Below, one piece after another: positions 1 to 19,700 of a DNA stretch of 27,748 nucleotides. The notes under the pieces are model-generated. The model saw only the letters and a list, made by a program, of their open reading frames with translations, was not told the DNA's origin and did no database searches. The DNA is from Silene noctiflora (taxonomy: Eukaryota; Streptophyta; Magnoliopsida; Caryophyllales; Caryophyllaceae): assembly GCA_009801015.1 (NCBI GenBank), contig VHZZ01012088.1:10417-38164 (forward strand). The letters run 5' to 3'. The first letter of the stretch is position 1; the number at the start of each line of letters is the position of its first letter. Made by a program: the position numbers and the translations under genes.

Positions 1-840
1 TGCCTTTCGTTTATGACAAGTTTCATATTTTATTATTTCGTTATAATCCTAAATTAATAATTTCTTGATGATATATACGGATATATCCTACAACATTTTC
101 CACATAAAACCTCTTCAAACCCTTCTTCCTCCTTTCTTTTTTCTCAGCATACAAACACCATTGTTACACCCCAAAATTCTCCAAGCTTAAAATCCTCATA
201 ACTTCTTCATTTCTCAACCAATTTCCCTTTGGTTTTCGTGCCATTCTTCTCCTATTTTCATCCTCCTTCTTTGTACGTAAGAAAGGAACCAACTTTCTTC
301 CCCCTTTAGAATTTTCGAAATCCCCCTCTTACCCTATGGGGTGAATTCTTCATTTAACTCAATTATTTTTATGTTTAGGTGAGAATTTGGAGAACCCGGA
401 AGAAGATAGTTACATCATCGAGGATTCACTCAAAGACTAGGAAGTATAAGGTAACGGTGATAGGTTACTCGACTATACACTTGAATTACATGTTTAGTTG
501 AGTTAAAATGGATGTTTACATGTTAAAGTTGAGAAATTTGTATACTTGGATGTGTTTCTTGACTCATCTATGCTTTGATATGCTTATCTTATGAAAATAT
601 GGGTTAGTAAGTGGAATTCATGTTTAGTTTAGTTAAACATGCCATAATTATCATGCTTAATATTTACTGCATGAAATTTGATGGAATTTGTGATGTATTG
701 TTGGTATAGTTTGGGTATAGTGAATGTTGGGTTGCCTTACATGTTGAATTTACGTTTCATACGCGTTTCCATCTCATAAGCATGCTAGAAATCAAGTTTG
801 AAATCATGTTGTATGGAAATTTGGCTGAAAACCGTGTACA

Positions 841-1301
841 GGGGTCCCCAACCAGTAGGCCGGCCGCCGGTGCCCTGGACCGGCTGGGAGCCTTTTGTTT
901 CATTTTGGTGAAAATCTAAGTTGGGAGTGTCCCAGCCGGTGGGCCGGCTGCCGGTCCACTGGCCGACTGGGAACACTCCAGAACCTTATGTTATTTGACT
1001 TGATGGTGTGGTCTCAGCCAGTTGGTCGGCTGCCGGTCGGCCTTGATCGGCTGGGAGCCACTGTATGTTTTGTAAAAATTTTATGTTTGGCCGGTGCCCT
1101 AGCCGGTGGGTCGGCTGCCGGTCCACTGGCCGGCTGGGAGCATACCAAAATGCTTGATTTTCAGATATTGGGCCTATGTATCAGCTGGTGGGCGGCTGCC
1201 GGTCTACCGGCCGACTGAGTGAGATTTCAGGTTTTTGTTATTTAACAGGTTGGCTGGGCTGGTTGGCCGGCAGCCGGTTCACTGGACCGGCTGGGAGCCC
1301 C
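841..1301. repeat. Array of six GC-rich imperfect palindromic blocks
   Basis: Six blocks of about 40-50 bases lie at roughly 845-890, 931-973, 1013-1059, 1089-1140, 1181-1219 and 1249-1300. Each carries a left arm like CCCAGCCGGTGGG, a centre like GGCTGCCGGT and a right arm like GGCCGGCTGGGAG. The arms are complementary, so each block could fold. AT-richer spacers of 30-60 bases separate them and are not conserved in the same way. The GC content contrasts sharply with the AT-rich surroundings. Open reading frames across the array are by-products of its GC richness. Confidence 0.8.
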
Positions 1302-1410
1302 TGTTTTCCTATTTCATTTCTTAATCACTCATATGTTTAATGAATGATATATGTATGAATTGTTTACGTTTTATTCACATGAGTTGTCATATAAGGTTCA
1401 TATATGAGTC

Positions 1411-1501
1411 NTCTTATGTNNGTTTTGATGTGAGTCGTATCCGTGAANGTTTGTCNNATATCTACCTCTATGCTTNANTTCTACCTTANATCTTCCNCCN
1501 N
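1411..1501. other. Ambiguous bases (N cluster)
   Basis: Single and paired N bases are scattered through this stretch. A similar cluster occurs at about 21217-21262, and one N lies near 27653. They mark low-quality or polymorphic sequence, so short ORFs crossing them should not be trusted. Confidence 0.95.
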
Positions 1502-2281
1502 TTTCGTGGGTTTAGCGATTGGGTGCTCGATTGTTATTGTCGAGTCTTGGGAGCGGATTATTATACCGCATTTCAAATCAGAAAGGAGTTTACTTTCCGA
1601 GAGTCTGGATCTAGGTCTTAGGCTAAGACGTACTTAGCTAGTCGTCTTACCAAGGGTTGTGTTATTGTCTAAGAGTGGTTTGGAGTCTCGTATGGCGTTG
1701 TGTAGTAGACATTCTTTACTTAGATTACGTACTCGTGTTTGGTTGTTGTATTTCAAAAGTATATTGGTTTGTTAATGTTTCTCTCATCTTTTATTTATTC
1801 GTCTACTGTCCTTGTTACTAATTAACGTTTAACGTATAATGTTTTTCATTGATTACGATCGCATGTATGCCTCATATGGTAATGTGCTTAATTACGTTCA
1901 TCTTGATGTATTGTGGCTGGGAGAACCTTGAGTTACTCCCCACTGACTGTGGCATTCATGTTTACATGGATGACAGGTGCAGGTTGGTGTTGCTTGGGGG
2001 AGACTTGTGGGATAGCGAGCATGCACCCTAGGCCTTTTCTTCTCGTATTTTGGACTTACCTTTGAACTATTGCCATTCGTGGGATATGTTTTCCCCAACA
2101 CTTGTCTATTTTGATTTGTAAACTTAACTAGTTCATTTACTTTGTTTCCGCTTTGTTATGTTAGGGACTCTTCACTTTTGGACTTCGAAAAAGTTTTAAA
2201 AATGTCGTATTTTCCGCTGCGTGTTCTTTCTTTTAAGTTAATGTTTGGCGTCCTAAATAGCGGGGTGTCACATGGAATACC

Positions 2282-2282
2282 C

Positions 2283-2358
<76 letters not shown>

Positions 2359-2363
2359 ACAAA
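2282..2363. repeat. (CAA)n microsatellite
   Basis: About 27 tandem CAA triplets with one CGA interruption near 2345. It starts about ten bases after the presumed LTR end. The poly-Asn, poly-Thr and poly-Leu ORFs seen here are frames of this microsatellite and not genes. Confidence 0.97.
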
Positions 2364-2930
2364 TCCTAAACCAAAGCACCAAACCATAGATTGGGGAAGA
2401 GGTGAGGGGAGGGGAAAACACCCCCCGGTTGCATGCAGGGGAGGAGGGACGGAACCCGATCAGCGCTGCATGCAGAGAAGGAGGGAGGGAAACCTGATCA
2501 GAAATCCGCTCCGATCGAGATAGAACAAGAGGGAGGCAAATCGATTCTGAATCCTCACCTGGACACATAAAAAAAGATGGTGAACATGAGACTCGTAAAA
2601 ATACCACGATGGCAACATAAGAGAGCATGGTTAAAGATGGGTAAAAAAAAAGATTGGCCGGAGAGAAGGATATTCACCGGAGATAGGCCTTCGGATGGCC
2701 CCATCTCTGGCGAAGGGTGGCGAGAGAAGAGGGTAGTAAGTAGGTAGGGGAGGTGATGGATCAAAATATAAAGTTTTTTTTTGAGTTTTTTTTTTCTACA
2801 GAGAGGTGGGAGGTTTTTTTTTTTTTGTAGAGAAATCATGTAAGAAGTTAAAGATGAATTAAAAGAGTGATTTTGGATCATACAAAACATAAAATCTCCA
2901 ACTTACACATAAAGTTGACTCACATTGTTG
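2364..2930. other. Unassigned purine-rich stretch with a 37-base imperfect duplication
   Basis: No gene is recognisable. Two adjacent 37-base units (2431-2467 and 2468-2504) each begin GCATGCAG and run through a GGAGGG-rich core to a CCGATCAG or CTGATCAG end. Further on are poly-T runs (2775-2826). The minus-strand ORFs are low complexity and match no family I know. Confidence 0.5.
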
Positions 2931-3161
2931 TTCCCTTCGTTCCGGTCATTTGTTATCTATTACTTCTTACTTTTTACGCAAAAACCAAGAAATAAGTAAA
3001 GGTGGTGAAAATTAATCATAAAATAAGTATCTCTATCACATGCTCTCTTGTGTATTTCAAGTTTTCACTTGTCTAAAAATTACTAAATTTAGAAATAGAT
3101 AACAAATGTTTGATGCATCATAAAATCAAAATAGATAACAATTGACCGGGATTGAGGGTGT
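2931..3161. mobile_element. Degenerate Stowaway-like MITE
   Basis: The left end (ttcccttcgttccggtcatt, 2931-2950) and the right end (attgaccgggattgagggtg, 3141-3160) are imperfect inverted repeats of the CTCCCTCCGTCCCGGTCATT type. A much cleaner copy of the same end lies at 6420-6626. The interior is AT-rich and non-coding, and substitutions in both arms suggest an older insertion. The exact limits are approximate. Confidence 0.6.
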
Positions 3162-3900
3162 AGTAAATAAGAATGTTTATCTCAATTTGCCAGCATTAAC
3201 TTATCAAATAATGAAAATAAATACGAAGTAACAAATAACTAATACTCCAAAGAAAGAAATTTACTCGTAACTAACTATTGGTTGGTAGTTGGAGCAATGA
3301 TTATACTAATTCTGTTATTTCTGATTTAATTTTAGCTCATTTCAGTTCATTTAAAGATCTATCCAGTTCTGTTTAGCTTCATTTAATTCAATTCAGCTTA
3401 GTTCAACATCTTTTCACAAATTAACTCTTATTTTAGCTGCACTCAATTTAACTCAGCTCTATTCAATATAGCTTCTATGAGTCGACAAAACATAGGCTAA
3501 AACCATATAAAATTAGATCTAACGTTCAATTGAATAACCAACAGTCTAGTAATTGTCAAATTGTGCTATCCACTTTTTGTTAAAGGAAAACATGTGATAT
3601 CATACAACTTATTCCTTACACATTTTTTTACCAATTATGACAAAAAGTATAGGAAGTTGAAAAATGAAATATAGACAGACATGCTCCACGTAAAACCGTA
3701 CCATACTATTACAAACAAATGGCTATTATTTCACGACATGTCAACTTTCATAAATTGTTAGGTTCGTATTTATTTTATTTAAACTCACATTATCGTTATC
3801 TCATTACTTATTTTCCTTTTTATTTTATTTTATTTTCTTTCTTCAAATATTAGTTAATAGTTAATACTAGTACTACTACTCCTCCTCCTTTGTGTTTCCC
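3162..3900. other. AT-rich upstream region of PHOT2, with TTCAG/CTCA-rich degenerate repeats
   Basis: No coding potential is visible. Between about 3320 and 3480 there are many short variants of TTCAGTTCA and AGCTCA, typical of an old decayed repeat. From 3775 the strand becomes pyrimidine- and TTTTATTTT-rich, then carries CTACTACTCCTCCTCC around 3875-3890. The PHOT2 promoter and transcription start are presumably here, but no convincing TATA box can be singled out. Confidence 0.4.
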
Positions 3901-3986
3901 TGCTGTATCATGTGAAGCAGCAGCAAACTAATCTCTCCAAATATATAATTAACTCAATCTTTGAAACATTCAAGGAGCTTCATCCA

Positions 3987-4022
3987 ATGGGTTCATGCCA
4001 AGTGTTAGTTCCGACATCTTAA
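3987..4022 (+). other. Possible upstream ORF in the PHOT2 leader
   Basis: An ATG at 3987 opens an 11-codon reading frame (MGSCQVLVPTS) that ends in TAA at 4020-4022. It lies in the presumed first leader exon, just before a good splice-donor sequence at 4060. If the leader is transcribed as inferred, ribosomes would meet this ATG before the PHOT2 start at 4796. Its role is inferred from position only. Confidence 0.3.
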
Positions 4023-4059
4023 GTTTATCATCTATTTTTACTTGTGACGAAAAGGCCAG

Positions 4060-4721
4060 GTATGTAAACGCCTTTTTTTTACTGTTATTTAAACCAACAA
4101 ACTTATATGACACGCCATAAGTAAGAATTTTACTAATGTTATAGGCTAATCACGAGTAGCTAGTAGGAGCAATTTTTCTGTAGTGTAAGAATGATTTTAT
4201 TCCTATATCTTATAGTATGTACTTTGTCTCCCTATGATTCTTTTCATTTTTTGTATTCCGTACCTATAAGTTTTATATTCTCAATTTCCGGTCTACCCAA
4301 ATGTGGTAACTATTTTGTACCCTTATATCTCGTTCTAGGAAAGTGTCGGTTTACATACTTAAAGAAACTTTTAAATTGTAACTAGTACGGTCATTATTGT
4401 GAAATTCATGTCTGTAAATTATGTTGATAATTGCTAAGTTCATGTCAAACTTCTACCAACTTCATGATGATGATAGTAAATCTTGTACTAGATTGTTTTA
4501 CCGTAAGATGGTCCCAATTACGGAGTACAATATTTACTACGAGTAGTATTTTTTCGTATAATTATTAATCCGTACACAAGTAGTTATATGTGAATATGTG
4601 ATGCAGTCTCGTAAAAAGTAAGTGATTATTGTTCCTTAGATTAGATGTCTTCCAAAGTTATAAAATTTTCCTTTTGAATAATATTGTATGTTGAGGAAAT
4701 TTTGTTCATAACATTTGGCAG
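4060..4721 (+). other. Possible 5'-UTR intron of PHOT2
   Basis: A strong donor (CCAG|GTATGTAA) begins at 4060. A pyrimidine-rich tract with TTTGGCAG ends at 4721, 74 bases before the PHOT2 start codon. A second possible acceptor (TAGTAG) ends at 4781. The lack of coding content and the donor quality support an intron in the leader. Only transcript data can confirm it. Confidence 0.4.
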
Positions 4722-4795
4722 GAAATAATGAATTCCGTATTTCAATCAATATTTTAATATCCTAATAGCTACGAGTAGTAGGCAAAATTGTACAA

Positions 4796-15438
<10,643 letters not shown>

Positions 15439-15439
15439 G

Positions 15440-15926
15440 GTTTGTCCTCTTTTGACTTGTGGTTAGCTTTCTTCCATATAAACCAAAACAAACAAGAACG
15501 CTGCCCTTATGCGTCAATGGCTCTTTGCTGAAAAACACAACTCCGAACTCAAAGCCTATAACCCTATATGTAACCACTCGACCCAAGCTAAACTAACCCA
15601 TTCTTGGAATGATCCCATGGTAATTTAGCTGGTACCCGACCCAATCCACAGTACATCATAATCCAAAAATGGCCTGTACCTGATGTGGATGAACCGTTTG
15701 CTAGTTCTACTCAAAATGATATCTTATCAAGAATCCTTGCATATATACACTTAAAAATCGGCGAAAGTGGTATACAACCCCCTTAAGTTTACTTGGAACG
15801 TGAGCTAAGGAAAGTGAAAATGGAACACGGTATTCAAGTATGCTCACAAGACAAAAGAGATCTAGCACAAAAGATGTTTGGATAACCATTTACAAGAGTT
15901 AACTTGTTTCCGATACCTGACTGCAG
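15440..15926 (+). other. Possible 3'-UTR intron of PHOT2
   Basis: The stop codon is followed at once by a donor-like sequence (TAAG|GTTTGTCC, GT at 15440). A good acceptor (CTGACTGCAG) ends at 15926, and the sequence after it reads like ordinary 3'-UTR. This is inferred from splice-site quality alone. If unspliced, the segment is simply 3'-UTR. Confidence 0.35.
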
Positions 15927-16173
15927 GAATTCTAATTGGTAAGCACCGGTCCGTAGGCTTTCTACTCACTGTCAGAGAAAAAGGATTCCAACATTTATAG
16001 CCCTTTGTACATAGAGATCATACATTGGTGCGAAATGAGGCAAATTATGGAGAAGTTTTGTGATCGTGGAAATTATGACTATTCCAGACGGCGAGTGGTT
16101 GATCAGATTTGAGTTGCAATTTGTAGTACATATTCTGGGCGTCCCTATATCTCATCTCTTTCTGGGTACATAT

Positions 16174-16305
16174 CCGAGAAGTATATTCAAGTTGCTTGTA
16201 TTATTTCCGAGAAGTATATTCAAGTTGCTTGTATTATTTCCGAGAAGTATATTCAAGTTGCTTGTATTATTTCCGAGAAGTATATTCAAGTTGCTTGTAT
16301 TATTT
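16174..16305. repeat. 33-base minisatellite, four copies, at the PHOT2 3' end
   Basis: Four identical head-to-tail units lie at 16174-16206, 16207-16239, 16240-16272 and 16273-16305. Each begins CCGAGAAGTATATTC and ends TTGCTTGTATTATTT. The repeat length is divisible by three, so one frame yields a repeated 11-residue peptide, but there is no sign that it is translated. The array probably sits in the last part of the PHOT2 3'-UTR, 450 bases before the AP1S stop codon. Each unit contains TTGTA, like a plant upstream polyadenylation element. Confidence 0.97.
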
Positions 16306-16757
16306 GTGAAATGATACTCCGACAATGTAAAGTTACAGAACCATTGTTGCGAATCTGATTAACTACGTGATCTTGCTTAACTTTGTATCCAGCATTTTTA
16401 TATAATTCATTCACTAGATTTAGGACTCTTAAAGATTCAAGGAATCAGTGACTATTACGCGGTTTAGTGATGTTTTAAGAGATCTGCTAAATGGGACATG
16501 GATGAAAAAAAAGACATCGGGACAATATTAACTTGATCCGTTTGTCAGGTCTACTTTGAATAGATAAGAAAAGTAGAAACACAAGTCTACAAGCACAAAT
16601 AATAAAACAATCACGTTAAGAAAGAATAATTATTATCTGGGTAAGATGAGTGATTTTAAAAAAGCTACAACGGACCACAACTATTACTGTTCTGCGAGCC
16701 TCTAAGATTATGATTAAACTTCACCACCGGAGAACCCAGCCATCCAAGGCTATACCG

Positions 16758-19700
16758 CTACTTTGTGGCCTGTGCAATGATATTACTGATGGAGCCTTCT
16801 TTCTCTTTTGCAGCCTCGACCAGTGAATCCTACAAATCAGATAACAACATCAACGTATTTTGAGAATTACAGAGCATTAATCCCAGACTCCCAGTCACAA
16901 TCAGGTCAATACAATACCTGTGCAGCAATGAGACGGGCAACAGTTTTCTTGCTTGATTCTTGCAGCTCACCAGCAATTAAGATCTCGTCAAGTATATAAT
17001 ACGCCTTTCATTGCCATATCACAAAAATATGAGAGGAATTATAGATGGCATAGTCAAATATATATTAACGATAAATCAAAGATATTTCCAGGTCATACAC
17101 ATACCTTGTGGAAATTGAAGATCAAGTCTAGTTCGCAGACCTGAACAGGAGCAGTGAGTTAGGATTCAAGCATAATTTCCAAAACTAACAATATGAGCAA
17201 CACTTTGAAAGATGGCGAAAATCATTGTCAAAAGAAGGAAAATGCAGATGGTGGAAAGTACGCACACTGCCAAAATAGCGGTCTAGAGTCTCAACAAAAT
17301 GATGGATGATTTCAAGGACCTCTAGTTCATTGTCTTCCTGGTCAATACACATGCAGAAATACAAACTTGCATACCTGCATTAATCAGATAATCAGCATAC
17401 AAAAACATATGTATCTGGTCACATATAAGATAGTGAAACATCAACCTGTAACTGATTCAGCCATTAGGAAACATCATTTGCACAAGCTAGCATGTCGAAA
17501 AGTCCCTTAAAAGGAACTCAGGAAATTCTAGGGGTAGAAAGAGAATGGCGTTAAAAATACATATCAAATGATGAATACTTGAACATGTAGATAAAACCGG
17601 TGACATACGACACAACAATCTAATGAATGGATGCATCACAATTGTGCAGCTGTGTATATTAATTGGAGCCCCTAACACCACATGAGTTATGTCCACTTCC
17701 ATGGATAAAAGGTCTGACACGGGGTATTGCGTGTGCCTTGTAGCATTATCATTACCTATACTTCATTCAGAAAAATCTGCTGAACCCAATCAAGAAAGCT
17801 ATTATGATTTATAAGAATATAGTAGCGAAAGCCCTTGATCAGCTCCTCGGATAAAGCCTATAGCAAATAAGAGACCAATGAAATATGAAGTGCATACATG
17901 ATTACTAGCCACCTAAAAAAACTCTTTGAAAATATACTGTATACTAAAAATCATTAAGTTATAGGGAAAGAGATAGAAAATGCAGCGAGACTAAAAGCAG
18001 CCACCATTAACAAGGTCTATGAAAGCTAACAAATTTGAGAGGCATAAGAAAAGGGAAAAAATATGGAGTGACTTGTGATATGCCTATTATGAAAAGCTAC
18101 CGACTATACATCCATATATTCCATATGACTAAGAATACACATTTGACCAAAAACAAAAGCCAACAGAAAAGGTCTTGAGATCATCCAAAATATTTTTGAT
18201 CATTAACATTGTGTTGGTTGAGTACGTGAGTGGTAAAGCTTGGACATGGAGCTGGAGGCTTGGGGAATCAGAGATCACAAGTTCCAGTCGCACCACAGGC
18301 ACTTCAAAGGCAGGTCTCCTTACCTTCATGGCTCAGCCTCTACCAACACCAAAAGCTTAGACCGCCACCATGGTAGTAGGCATCTATCTAGGGAAACCAC
18401 ATAAAAAGAAAACCACAAACACTAAGAGCTTGCAGTTAGCTTTTTATATCTAATAGATAAAACAAAGAGACTTATGCTGCCATAGTACCCTACCCTAGCT
18501 ATGTTCTTCAATCAATAACCTCTCAACACACCCTATCAAGACTTCATCTGTCACGCTCTATATATGCATTCTAATTGAACCCCTCAACAATCGTTCTTAA
18601 GCGACTAGGAAAAGCTACGCCTTTGATTAGTCTAATTTAGTAGGGGTTAATAAAAGTTATTTTAATGGTTAATTTGTAGGTTGAGAAGCATTTTTGGTGG
18701 ATTTTAGTTCATATGTCTTTGGTGTTGGTTTGGGATGGACTTTTGTGTACTTATGGGTTAAATGTATTGATTTCTTGTTATGTATGGAGAGGACTCTCTT
18801 TAGTGGTTGGTATTGGGTTAAAGATGTCATGTGAGTGTGGATTTTGAAGCAAGTCAAGGCCCAAAGACTAAGGTCAAAGCAAGAAAGCATCACGAGGTAA
18901 TGTCTCTCCTAGAGGCAAAATGCCACTTGGAGTGGCAAAGAAAAGACTCTTGAACTTCTAGCCTCTTGGAGAGGCAAAATGCCACTAGGAGAGGCTCATT
19001 GGATTCCGACAACTTCTTAATTCCCCTTTATTGTGGCAATTATGCTCATACTTTATGAGACTTTATGGAGATGCTCTTTGAAGACCTATATAAGGAGATG
19101 ATGTCGAGCACTTTTGATATACTTTTACATACTTCTCTACATTTTAATCATTAAAATACACAAAAACAATTTCCAATTTTTAGTTTATTTTAGTTAGTTT
19201 TATTTGTATGGAGGGTTAAGTTCTACATCTTGGAACAAGTTCTTGAAGCCTATTTAGTTCTTGAATTATAAGACTCTTATTCTATTTCTATTTTATTGTC
19301 TGAATATCAAGTTTAATTTGGTTTAATGTTGGTTTGTTAATTATGCATCTAGAATGATCAACTAGTTGTTATTAGTTAATTAACCATTGCTAGATTAGGT
19401 AAATGGATCTTTTGTTTGTTTATCTATTCCATTGTAGCAATTATAATTCATCAAGTAGTATGCTAATTCATCATTGTTGAGTTATAAATGATTAAACTTG
19501 TATGAATCATAGTGAAGCCTCGCTTGTTTTCTTCATTAATTCATCTTTGCTAAATTCCATTGTTTTAATTCTACAATCTTGAAACGATTAAGCGCTTGAC
19601 TAAATTGACAATTTTGTAAGGGTTATTTGTTTACGTTTGTAGCTTATAACTAATATTATGTGGAATTAGAAGTCAACAACTTCATAGCAAAGTATTCAAT

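Larger units (their letters stand above)
162..2272 (+). mobile_element. Probable isolated Ty3/Gypsy-type LTR
   Basis: The proposed element begins TGTTACACCCC at 162 and ends GGGGTGTCACA at 2272. These ends are near-perfect inverted complements of the TG...CA type. The last 80 bases (Pu/Py-mixed stretch with CCGCTGCG, then the GGGTGTCACA end) resemble the 3' end of LTRs of Tekay/Del-like Gypsy elements as I remember them. No primer-binding site follows 2272 and no polypurine tract precedes 162, so a solo LTR fits better than a full element. The 5-base flanks (accat and tggaa) do not match, so no target-site duplication supports the limits. No protein-coding ORF is recognisable, and the short ORFs in this stretch are spurious. 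It includes a GC-rich palindrome array (841-1301) and N bases (1411-1500). The family is inferred, not proven. Confidence 0.5.

Noticed and set aside
895..1218. 107-residue ORF rich in Gly, Ala and Leu
   Set aside because: The open frame comes from the GC-rich palindrome array. Codon content follows the repeat and there is no protein family match.
2281..2363. CRISPR array or other prokaryotic repeat system
   Set aside because: The only regular short-period arrays are a microsatellite, a minisatellite without spacers and the palindrome blocks. The genome is plant nuclear DNA with spliced genes.
2142..2628. Poly-Asn, poly-Thr, poly-Leu and poly-Cys ORFs on both strands
   Set aside because: All are frame readings of the (CAA)n microsatellite.
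16060..16314. 84-residue ORF with four repeats of an 11-residue peptide
   Set aside because: It is produced by the 33-base minisatellite, which happens to be divisible by three. There is no conserved start context, no homologue known to me, and it lies in the presumed PHOT2 3'-UTR.
18175..18360. 61-residue ORF (and the overlapping minus-strand ORF) as small genes
   Set aside because: They lie within AP1S intron 3 over a SINE-like unit, with no recognised domain.
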